Source: Rana temporaria
Lineage: Eukaryota > Chordata > Amphibia > Anura > Ranidae
Direction: 5' to 3'
Length of the DNA stretch: 64,000 nucleotides
NCBI RefSeq assembly: GCF_905171775.1
Contig: NC_053492.1
Coordinates: 188,092,778 to 188,156,777 of the forward strand
This document shows, piece by piece, positions 55,574-64,000 of this stretch. Position numbers and translations under genes: made by a program. Positions within the stretch are counted from its first letter, which is position 1. Each line of letters begins with the position of its first letter. A model generated the notes under the pieces. The model had not been told where the DNA came from and did not search any database. It saw nothing but the letters and a program-made list of their open reading frames with translations.

Positions 55574-56000
55574 GCAGACCCGGACTGACCATAGGGCACA
55601 CCAGGCGTTTGCCTCTGGGCTGCATGTCTTTGGAAGAGCGGCCTCTTGATGACTGGGCCGCACAACCGGGTGTGAGTGGTGACCGCTGGGCTAACACAGA
55701 GCGCGACCACCGCTCACCTCCCACTGTGTGGCTGTGCCTAAAGCAGAGCCAGCGCCAGCGAACTAGGAGATGCAGAAGAAGGTGGGAGAGATGGCTCCTG
55801 TGACACACAGGAAGTGCCTGCAGGGGACAGACACCTCCTGGGCTGGCCGCTGGATATATTGCTGCTCTCATGGGATAACGGTGGCCTCTCTCCTAACACC
55901 ATGATGGCTGTACAGGGAGGAAGGTTAGCACATTGAAAACCCTAAACTGATCCAGTGTGTTACAGCCAAAGTCCTGCTCTGTAGCGGCGGGGAAAGGGGG
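55574..56000. repeat. hAT-like repeat, one end visible
   Basis: CAGACCCGGACTGACCATAG resembles the CAGGGGCTGACTGACCATTG end of 23879. The other end was not found. No coding sequence. Confidence 0.35.
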
Positions 56001-56009
56001 TGGATTGGG

Positions 56010-56205
56010 TCTGTCTCCTTGCTAGTCTGGGCTGTCTTTTTGCTGGTCTGAGGTTGTCTCTTTGCTAGTCTGGGGCAGTCTCCTTGCTGGTCTAAGACTG
56101 TCACTTTGGACTGGGGCTGTCTCTTTGCTGGACTGTGGCTGTCTCTTTGCTGGATTGGGGATGTCTCTTTGCTATATGTCGATGTCTCTTTACTGGATTG
56201 GGATG
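56010..56205. repeat. Degenerate minisatellite (GTCTCTTTGCTGGTCTGGG)
   Basis: About eight imperfect copies of a 22-31-bp unit, followed by a short (TA)n at 56211-56225 and a C run at 56274-56290. Confidence 0.75.
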
Positions 56206-56373
56206 TCTCATATATATATATATATCACTGCCACCAACCACTCCCACAAATGCCAGCTCCCCATCTTCGCCAAACCCCCCCCCCCCCCCCCGGGCCTGTT
56301 CCTGTGGTCCTGGATTTTATTCACACCAGGTACGCTGTCTATGTGAATATCTCACAGACGAGTTAAAGGCTAA

Positions 56374-56550
56374 TGCCACGTACAGACGGTCGTTTTTTGT
56401 GATGAAAAAAAACGACGTTTTTGAAAACGTCATTTAAAATGACCGTGTGTGGGGAAAACGTCGTTTTATGTCTTCTGAAAAACGACCAAAAAAATTCGAA
56501 CATGCTCGAATTATTTGTGTCGTTTTTCAAAACGTCGTTTTTTGTGTCAA
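56374..56550. mobile_element. Truncated Harbinger-type MITE
   Basis: The left end TGCCACGTACAGACGG preceded by TAA, then AACGACGTTTTTGAAAACGTC blocks as in 4427-4846. The right end is missing. Confidence 0.65.
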
Positions 56551-56841
56551 TGAACTAGGAGTTTTTCGTGCCAGGCTTCTTAAGGGAACACAAATGCCCT
56601 ACAAATAAAACAATAAAGTTTATGATCATTTTACAAAGCTGCACAGATTTTTAATATCTACTATAGTGCCTTAACTGCATGGGTTGCTTTCTGGAAAAGT
56701 TGAAATTAGCCTTTAAGGCAAAGTTAAATATGATTAACTACTTCTAACTATTAATCACTTTTATCCTTTTTTTCAAAATACATAGTTGTATTATTTAGTA
56801 TGTAACTGGAAGAAGATTTTCCCTTTAGCATCACTATTTAG
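56551..56841. other. Short unassigned spacer
   Basis: AT-rich, nothing recognised. Confidence 0.5.
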
Positions 56842-57380
56842 CCAGTTCCCGACCACCGCATGTACATATACGTCCACAATATGGCACGTACAGGCACATG
56901 GGCGTATAGGTACGTCCCCGCCTTACCTCGGTTCGGGGGTCCGATCGGGACCCCCTCCGGTACATGCGGCGGCCGGGAACGGTGTACGGGAGGTCCGGGA
57001 GGAGGGGGCGGCTATTGGTTTCCAGCCGTCCCCTCTCGATCTCCCTCGGCGAATGAAATTCCAGCAGAGCCCTCCCTGCCTGTGTAACTGTAAACACAGG
57101 CAGGGAGGAAGTGACGTTTTCTCCCCTCTGGCGGTCTTTTCGTTTGATTCCAGAGGAGAGAAGACGTCTGTACTGTGAGTTGCACCAACAGCACACTGAC
57201 ACAGCACACATAGGCACATAACCCCCCCCGATCACCCCCCCAGCACCCCCAGATCACCCCCTGTCACAGTGTCACTGATTGCAGTGATCATTTATTTTCT
57301 GATCACTGCTTTTAGTGTCAGTGTGACAGAAAAAAGTGTCAGGGCAGTTAGGTTTAGGCCCCTTTAGGTCCAGGGTAGCC

Positions 57381-58180
57381 CCCTACCCCCCCCCCAATAA
57401 AGGTTTAACCCCTGATTGCCCCTAAAGTTAACCCTTTCACCCCTATTGCCAGTGTCACTAAGCGATCGGTTTCTGATCGCTGCATTAGTGTCACTGTTGC
57501 CGCTAGGCAGTTAGTTTTTTTTGAGGTTCGCCGCCAGGTTTATATAGCGTTAGGTACCCCCATAAATAAAGGTTTTAACCCCTGATTGCCCCTAGAGTTA
57601 ACCCTTTCACCCCTATTGCCAGTGTCACTAAGCGATCGGTTTCTGATCGCTGTATTAGTGTCACTGTTGCCGCTAGGCAGTTAGTTTTTTTTGAGGTTCG
57701 CCGCCAGGTTTATATAGCGTTAGGTACCCCCATAAATAAAGGTTTTAACCCCTGATTGCCCCTAGAGTTAACCCTTTCACCCCTATTGCCAGTGTCACTA
57801 AGCGATCGGTTTCTGATCGCTGTATTAGTGTCACTGTTGCCGCTAGGCAGTTAGTTTTTTTTGAGGTTCGCCGCCAGGTTTATATAGCGTTAGGTACCCC
57901 CATAAATAAAGGTTTTAACCCCTGATTGCCCCTAGAGTTAACCCTTTCACCACTGATCACTGTATAAGTGTCACTGGTGACGTGGTTAGCCAGTTAGTTA
58001 TTTAGTTATTTTAGGTTCGCCACCAGGTTTTTAGAAAGCGTTAGGTACCCCCATATATTACCGAATAAAGGTTTTAACCCCCTGATTGCCCCCTAGTTAA
58101 CCCTTTCACCAGTGATCACCGTATAAGTGTTACGGTTGACGCTGGTTGGTTAGTTTGCTGTTTATAGCATCAGAGCACCC
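57381..58180 (+). repeat. 170-bp tandem repeat upstream of transposase
   Basis: Units start near 57381, 57551, 57721, 57891 (150 bp) and 58041. Each holds AATAAAGGTTTTAACCCC, CTAAGCGATCGGTTTCTGAT or a variant, and in four cases a TATA-like TTTATATAGCGTTAGG. Units 2 and 3 are almost identical. These may be sub-terminal transposase-binding repeats or a promoter array. Confidence 0.9.
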
Positions 58181-58680
58181 GCCGTATATAACCCAATAGG
58201 TTTAACCCCCTGATCACCCGGCGGGTGATATAAATTTAATTTTAGCGCCAGTCAGGGTCTGCGTCACCCCAGGCAGCGTTAGGTTAGAGCCAGTACCGCT
58301 TACACCCACTCGCTAAGCATACACCCCCCTTAGTGGTATAGGATCTGAACGGATCGATACCTGATCTGATCAGATCTATACTAGCGTACCCAGCAGTTTA
58401 GGGTACCCAAAAACGCATTGTTAGCGGAATCAGCCCAGATACCCGCTAGCACCTGCGTTTTCCCCCTCTGCCCAGCCCAACCCACCCAAGTGCAGTATCG
58501 ATCGATCACTGTCACTTACAAAACACAAGACACATAACTGCAGCGTTCGCAGAGACAGGCCTGATCCCTGCGATCGCTTACAGTTTTTTTTGAAGCGTTT
58601 TCTACATTTGCTTTTCTATAGTCAGGTGCTTTTTTTACCTGTGAATCCTTACCATTGTACCACTAAATTTAGAGTCCAAA

Positions 58681-60648
58681 ATGGCAAACCGAAGGTACAA
58701 TGATAAGCAGGCCTTGGAGTTCATGTGCATGTCAGATAGTGAAGAGGAGGAGGTCACGCATCTGACAGATTCTGGCTCAGAATATGAACCCATTTACGAC
58801 AGCGGCTCCATGTCAGATAGCTCGCACGACGAAGTTGAGGTCCCTGCTAAGGCCAGGCGTACCCGATCCCATTCTGATGTTGTTGAGCAGCAAGAACCGC
58901 AGGACCCTCGTATGGAGCAGAGATCCAGTACTAGCGCCGCTATTCCTTCTGGTGAATTGGCAAGCACCAGCGGCCTAGTACACCCTGGTCGTTTATCCAG
59001 CACTGCAGTAACACTTGGTGACGTGGCGAGTCCCATAAGTGCAGTTGAAGCTGGCGATGTGGCAAGCACAAGTAGTGTCCCGCTGCCACCAAGAAAAAGA
59101 CAGAGACAGGCCCGTCGTGCCCATAGTGCCCTTCCTGTAGAATTTGCCTATCCTGATTGGGTCCCCACCACTTCTACAGCACCTGTACTTCCCCCATTCA
59201 CTGGCCAACCCGGTATTCAGGTGGATACAGCGAACTTTATGTCACTTGATTTTTATTCGCTGTATTTCACGGAAGATCTCTATAGATCTATTGTGGACCA
59301 GACCAATTTATATGCTGGTACTTACATCGCCGCTAACCCCCAGTCTCGCCTTGCCAAAGAATGGAAACCTCTCGAGGTTTCCGAATTTAAGACCTTTCTG
59401 GGCCTTACCCTCAACATGGGCATACACAAATTTCCGTCATTGCGGATGTATTGGTCCACACATCCCATTGACCATATGTACATTTTCTCTGCTCACATGG
59501 CCAGGAGACGATACGAGGCGATCCTGCGGTTCCTGCATTTCAGTGACAATGCACTTTGTCGTCCACGTGGAGACCCTGAATTTGACCGGCTCTACAAAAT
59601 TCGGCCCCTCGTAAACCATTTCAACGAACGTTTTGCAGCCTTGTTTAATCCCCAGCAGGTTGTATGCGTTGATGAGTCCCTGATTAAATTTGCTGGCCGC
59701 TTGTCTTTCAAACAGTTCCTTCCCAGCAAGCGTGCCAGATACGGGGTCAAGCTCTATAAGCTCTGTGACAGGGCCACAGGCTACACATGGAGCTTTAGGG
59801 TTTACGAGGGAAAAGATAGTCAGGTAGAGCCGGAAGGATGCCCAGATTACATGGGGAGCGCTGGCAAGATTGTTTGGGACTTGGTGTCACCCTTATTCGG
59901 AAAGGGGTACCATTTGTATGTGGACAATTTTTACAGCAGCGTGCCACTTTTTAGCCACTTATTTGATCAACAGATTGGAGCATGTGGCACCGTGCGACCT
60001 AATCGCCGGGGCTTCCCCCAGCGGCTTGTAGATGCCCGTGTTAGGCCGGGGGCGAGAGCCTGCTGCAGATGTAAAAATTTGCTCGCTGTGAAGTGGCGGG
60101 ACAATAGGAATGTTTTCGTTCTTACCACCCTTCACGCAGACACGACAGTCCAAATTCGTACGGCGACTGGTGTTGTGGAGAAACCCCTCTGTGTCCACGA
60201 ATATAACCTTAATATGGGAGGGGTGGACCTCAACGACCAGTTGATGGCGCCGTATCATATTGCCCGTAAGACGAGACGCTGGTACAAAAAAGTGTCTCTA
60301 CATTTATTTCAATTGGCTCTACTGAATGCTCATGTCGTATACAGAGCTTCAGGACGGAATGAATCCTTCCTTCAATTCCAGAGGGATATCATCACAGAAC
60401 TCCTGTATCCAGGCGGTATTGTACCTCACCATCTCCTACCAAATGCAGTAAGCCGACTGCATGAGAGGCATTTTTCTTATGTCCTCCCGAGTACCCCTAC
60501 CCAACGAGCCCCCCAAAGAAAATGTCGTGTCTGTACCAAGCGCGGATTTAGGCGTGACACCCGTTATTTTTGTCCCAAATGTCCTGGCAATCCTGGTCTT
60601 TGTATTGGTGAATGTTTTGAACGCTTCCACACACACGTTAATTATTAG
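58681..60648 (+). CDS. piggyBac-family transposase, apparently intact
   Basis: One uninterrupted 655-codon frame. An acidic, Ser-rich N-terminus (about residues 15-60, DSEEEE) and a basic patch (RKRQRQARR, near 137-145, possible nuclear signal) precede the DDE core. Catalytic Asp candidates are D331 in VCVDESLIKF, D415 in YVDNFYSS and D516 in NMGGVDLND, with D519 as the usual fourth acidic residue; the spacing of 84 and 101 residues fits piggyBac. The C-terminus (from C615: CRVCTKRG...CPKCPGNPGLCIGECF) is the cysteine-rich DNA-binding domain that reads the ends. The ATG chosen is the first in frame and follows ACTAAATTTAGAGTCCAAA. Cut-and-paste transposition at TTAA is expected. The element is intronic and in the same orientation as the host gene; it may be a live source for the MITEs nearby. 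No frameshift or missing motif was seen. Confidence 0.92.
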   Translation: MANRRYNDKQALEFMCMSDSEEEEVTHLTDSGSEYEPIYDSGSMSDSSHDEVEVPAKARRTRSHSDVVEQQEPQDPRMEQRSSTSAAIPSGELASTSGLVHPGRLSSTAVTLGDVASPISAVEAGDVASTSSVPLPPRKRQRQARRAHSALPVEFAYPDWVPTTSTAPVLPPFTGQPGIQVDTANFMSLDFYSLYFTEDLYRSIVDQTNLYAGTYIAANPQSRLAKEWKPLEVSEFKTFLGLTLNMGIHKFPSLRMYWSTHPIDHMYIFSAHMARRRYEAILRFLHFSDNALCRPRGDPEFDRLYKIRPLVNHFNERFAALFNPQQVVCVDESLIKFAGRLSFKQFLPSKRARYGVKLYKLCDRATGYTWSFRVYEGKDSQVEPEGCPDYMGSAGKIVWDLVSPLFGKGYHLYVDNFYSSVPLFSHLFDQQIGACGTVRPNRRGFPQRLVDARVRPGARACCRCKNLLAVKWRDNRNVFVLTTLHADTTVQIRTATGVVEKPLCVHEYNLNMGGVDLNDQLMAPYHIARKTRRWYKKVSLHLFQLALLNAHVVYRASGRNESFLQFQRDIITELLYPGGIVPHHLLPNAVSRLHERHFSYVLPSTPTQRAPQRKCRVCTKRGFRRDTRYFCPKCPGNPGLCIGECFERFHTHVNY

Positions 60649-60803
60649 TGTAGGGTGAAACATTTCACAGGCTAGGCACACTCACACAGGGTCTCCCAAG
60701 ATGCCATCGCATTTTGAGAGACCCAAACCTGGAACCGAAAAGTTGAAGTTACAGTTCACAGTTACAAAAAAAAGTGTTAAAAAAAAAAAAAAAAAAAGTA
60801 AAA

Positions 60804-60809
60804 AATAAA
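60804..60809 (+). terminator. Poly(A) signal of the transposase gene (candidate)
   Basis: AATAAA 155 bp after the stop codon, just behind an A-rich run at 60766-60805. The A-richness weakens the call. Confidence 0.35.
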
Positions 60810-61171
60810 AACACACAAAAAAATATAAAATAAAAAAACCAAAAATAGTTGTCGTTTTATTGTTCTCTCCCTCTCTATTCTCTCTCTATTGTTCTGCTCT
60901 TTTTTACTGTATTCTATTCTGCAAAGTTTTATTGTTGTTATGTTTTTTCATGCTTGCTTTTCAGGTATGTAATTTATTTTACTGTTTTCAGGTACGCCAT
61001 TCAGCTGTTGCGCGGACTTATTTATCTTGACAGCAACAGCGTTTGCTCCCACGATATATAAAGCCACGACTCCAGTGCTGTAGGAGGTGATTTCACCACC
61101 ACAGTTAAAAAAAAGAGCATATATGCCGAAGCATGCGGGCAGCAGGGGCGGAGGAGCGATTTTGCTCCTAA

Positions 61172-61296
61172 TGCCGCGTACATACGGTTGACATTCCTAC
61201 GGAGGCTTTCCCGTGGAAAAGTCTGACCATGTGTACACGGCATAGAAAAGTCCGACCGTGTGTACGCGGCATAGAAAAGTCCGACCGTACGCGGCA
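61172..61296. mobile_element. 125-bp Harbinger-type MITE, copy 1
   Basis: TGCCGCGTACATACGG ... GACCGTACGCGGCA with TAA at 61169-61171 and 61297-61299. The right part repeats the motif GGCATAGAAAAGTCCGACCG twice, a small internal duplication. Confidence 0.8.
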
Positions 61297-61662
61297 TAAC
61301 TTTTTTGCGGGAGGATGCCCCCATGCTTTGGCATATATATATATTTTAGGCACAGGTTGCGTTAAAAAATGTTTTATTTTTTACTATGTTTTTTATAGGT
61401 ATTTGCTTTGCAGGTATGGTATGATCTTACTGTTATACTGGAATGTTACTTTGTTTTAATGTTAACCATCATTTGCTTAGCAGGTACGCCATTCAGTTGC
61501 AGTGCGGATTTATTTAGCGTGACAGCAACAGCGTTTGCTCCCACGATATATAAAGCCGCGACTCCAATGCTGTAGGAGGTGATTTCACCACTACAGTTCA
61601 AAAAAGAGCATATATGCCGGAGCATGGGGGCATTAGGGGCGGAGGAGCGATTTTGCTCCTAA

Positions 61663-61787
61663 TGCCGCGTACATACGGTTGACATTCCTACGGAGGCTTT
61701 CCTGTGGAAAAGTCTGACCATGTGTACACGGCATAGAAAAGTCCGACCGTGTGTACGCGGCATAGAAAAGTCCGACCGTACGCGGCA
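61663..61787. mobile_element. 125-bp Harbinger-type MITE, copy 2
   Basis: Almost identical to 61172-61296, TAA at 61660-61662 and 61788-61790. It arose by duplication of the surrounding block and not by a second insertion. Confidence 0.8.
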
Positions 61788-61832
61788 TAACTTTTTTGCG
61801 GGAGGATGCCCCCATGCTTCGGCATATATAAA

Positions 61833-62411
61833 TGGTGCATGTATGCCCATCATTAGAAGTGGGTGGATGAAGGGAGGTATTCTAATGGTGGGCATACCCA
61901 CCGATCAATCTTTTTTTTGTTCAGCCAACAGACTGCATGAAAAAAAAAAAGATTACAATACATGTCCAACAAGAACCATCAACGTACTGGTATGTTGCAG
62001 GACTTTGAATGGTTATACCAGAATGATGCCTGCGGGTTTAGGCATCATCTTGGTATCATTCTTTTCAGCCAGCGGTCGGCTTTCATGTAAAAGCAGTCCT
62101 AGCGGCTAATTAGCCTCTAGACTGCTTTTACATTCAGTGGGAGGGAATGTCCCCCCCCCCAGATATAAACGGCGCCATTGAGAATATGGGAAAGCATTTT
62201 ATCACACCGATCTTGGTGTGGTCAGATGCTTTGAGGGCAGAGGAAAGATCTAGGGTCTAATAGACCCCATTTAAAAAAAAAAAAGAGTACCTGTCACTAA
62301 CTATTGCTATCATAAGGGATATTTACATTCCCTGAGATAACAATAAAAATGGTAAAAAAATAAATAAATGGAAGGAACAGTTAACAAATAAAATAAAAAA
62401 AGCGAAATAAA

Positions 62412-62443
<32 letters not shown>

Positions 62444-63036
62444 ATCCCTGTCCCCCCCTGCTCTTGCGCAAAGACGAACGCAAGCGTCCGTCTGGAGTCA
62501 TATGTAAACAGCAATTGCACCATGCATGTGAGGTATCACCGCGAAGGGCAGATCGAGGGCAGTCATTTTAGCAGTAGACCTACTCTGTAAATCTAATGTG
62601 GTAACCTGTAAAGGCTTTTAAAGGCTTTTAAAAATGTATGTAGTTTGTCGCCACTGCGCGTTTGTGCGCAATTTTAAAGTATGTCGTGTTTGGTATCCAT
62701 GTACTCGGCCTAAGATCATAATTTTTATTTCATCAATAATTTGGGCAATATAGTGTGTTTTAGTGCTTTAAAATAAAAAAAAGTGTATTTTTTCCCCAAA
62801 AAATGCGTTTGAAAAAACGCTGCGCAAATACTGTGTGGAAATTTTTTTTGCAACACCTACCATTTTAATCTGTAGGGCCTTTGCTTTAAAAAAATATATA
62901 ATGTTTGGGGGTTCAACTTTACTTTCTTGCAAAAAAATAATATGTTTTTATGTAAACAAACAGTGTCAGAAAGGGCTTTTTCTTCAAGTGGTTAGAAGAG
63001 TGGGTGATGTGTGACATAAGCTTCTAATTGTTGTGC
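61833..63036. other. Non-coding tail of the piggyBac element
   Basis: Contains an inverted pair CAGAATGATGCCTGCGGG / AGGCATCATCTTGGTATCATT (62019-62060), an AAAAGCAGTCCTAGCGGCTA / TAGCCTCTAGACTGCTTTTA hairpin (62090-62130) and an A run at 62419-62441. 62640-62990 corresponds to part of 40883-42715 in reverse orientation. No gene. Confidence 0.6.
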
Positions 63037-64000
63037 ATAAAATGCCAGGACAATTGAAAACCCCCCCAAATGACCCCATTTTGGAAAGTAGACACCCCAA
63101 GCTATTTGCTGAGAGGCATCTTAAGTCCATGGAATATTTTAGATTTTGACCCAAGTTGCGGGAAATATAAATATATATATATATATATATTTTTTTTTGC
63201 GCAAAGTTGTCACTAAATGATATATTGCTCAAACATGCCATGGGCATATGTGGAATTACACCCCAAAATGCATTCTGCTGCTTCTCCTGAGTACGGGGAT
63301 ACCACATGTGTGAGACTTTTTGGGAGCCTAGCCGCGTACGGGACCCCAAAAACCAATCACCGCCTTCAGGCTTTCTAAGGGTGTAAATTTTTGATTTCAC
63401 TCCTCACTACCTATCACAGTTTCGAAGGCCATAAAATGCCAAAATAGCACAAAAAAAACCCAAATGACCCCATTTTGGAAAGAAGACACCCCAAGGAAAC
63501 TGCTGAGAGGCATGTTGAGTCCATTGATTTTTTTTTTTTTTGTCCAAAGTGATTGAATAATGAGAAAAAAAAAAAAAAAAAAAGAAAAATGTGTCACTAA
63601 ATGATATATTGCTCACACATGCCATGGTTATATGTGGAGTTGCACCCTAAAATACATTCTGCTGCTTCTCCTGAGTACGGGGATACCACATGTTTGGGAC
63701 TTTTTGGGAGCCTAGCCGCGTACGGGACCCCGAAAACCAAGCACCGCCTTCAGCATTTCTAAGGGCGCAAATTTTTGATTTCACTCCTCACTACCTATCA
63801 CAGTTTCGAAGGCCATAAAATGCCAAAATAGCACAAAAAACCCCCAAATGACCCCATTTTGGAAAGTAGACACCCCAAGCTATTTGCTGAGAGGCATGTT
63901 GAGTCCATGGAATATTTAATTTTTTTGCCCCAAGTGATTGAATCATGACCAAAAAAAATTAAAATAAAAAAATGTACAAAATATTGTCACTAAATGATAT
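63037..64000. repeat. ~390-bp tandem repeat running off the window
   Basis: Units start near 63037, 63431 and 63816, each with CATAAAATGCCA, AAATGACCCCATTTTGGAAA, ACACCCCAAG and CTGAGAGGCAT; the first two also hold GGGATACCACATGT and CTAGCCGCGTACGGGACCCC. Related text occurs at 41370-41620. The third unit is cut by the window end. Confidence 0.9.

Larger units (their letters stand above)
60991..61832 (+). repeat. Duplicated 350-bp block, period 492 bp
   Basis: Copies at 60991-61343 and 61483-61832 share GGTACGCCATTCAG, CAGCAACAGCGTTTGCTCCC, GTAGGAGGTGATTTCACCAC and the MITE within. The intervening 140 bp is unrelated to the copies. Confidence 0.9.
56842..64000 (+). mobile_element. Long piggyBac-type element with transposase (right end uncertain)
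   Basis: The left end CCAGTTCCCGACCACC is preceded by TTAG (56838-56841) in place of TTAA. Order: GC-rich end, 170-bp tandem repeats, leader, transposase (58681-60648), then a long non-coding tail with a duplicated block and two MITEs. A candidate right end is CTTCAAGTGG at 62982-62991, followed by TTAG (62992-62995). It matches the CCACTTGA end of 40883-42715. However, the ~390-bp tandem units that follow to 64000 also resemble parts of the 40883 element, so the element may run out of the window. Confidence 0.7.

Overview
The window looks like vertebrate, most likely anuran (ranid-type frog), intronic DNA. It has no bacterial or phage organisation, is very rich in mobile DNA, and its repeat families (GTACACAC-type MITEs with TTA/TAA target duplications, TTAA-flanked MITEs, piggyBac elements, Penelope, L1 and CR1-like remnants, an Ngaro/DIRS-type element) resemble those I know from frog genomes. 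The frog assignment is inference. Three phase-0 exons of one host gene on the + strand can be read directly: 22538-22582 (start codon), 32686-32859 and 46026-46163. Together they encode the first 119 residues of a P5B-type ATPase closest to ATP13A4. The window therefore covers the 5' end of that gene, intron 1 (10.1 kb), intron 2 (13.2 kb) and part of intron 3. The rest of the gene lies beyond base 64000.

Upstream of the gene (1-22537): a 2-kb fold-back element with two almost mirror-image arms carrying divergent TATA and poly(A) signals (125-2361); MITEs; a CR1-like LINE remnant (4960-5405); Penelope-like pieces with hammerhead-like motifs (5.6-10.4 kb); an L1 ORF2 3' end (11505-12343); a piggyBac-type non-autonomous element (12908-13883); hAT MITEs nested in one another (18491-19302); and a recent tandem duplication whose two units each contain a 20-bp minisatellite (19333-22034), ending about 500 bp before the start codon.

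Intron 1 (22583-32685) holds MITEs, a solo LTR with a CTAA duplication (25620-26725), and a hAT-like element full of 36-bp repeats that sits inside a TTAA MITE (29611-31135). Intron 2 (32860-46025) holds MITEs, a second, truncated fold-back relative interrupted by a piggyBac-type MITE (38469-39342), a 1.8-kb piggyBac-type element (40883-42715), a 23-bp minisatellite (42722-43990) and a cluster of perfect hairpins. Intron 3 (from 46164) holds an internally deleted Ngaro-like tyrosine-recombinase retrotransposon with textbook A1-B1A2B2 split repeats (46702-51715), a piggyBac-type element with a nested solo LTR (52059-54066), and a long piggyBac element (from 56842) with a complete 655-residue transposase (58681-60648).

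Several insertions can be dated relative to each other because empty paralogous sites lie in the same window: the Ngaro site at 55399/55400 and the piggyBac MITE site at 12646-12649. The clearest functional genes are the ATP13A4-like exons and the piggyBac transposase. The long open frames over minisatellites are not genes.
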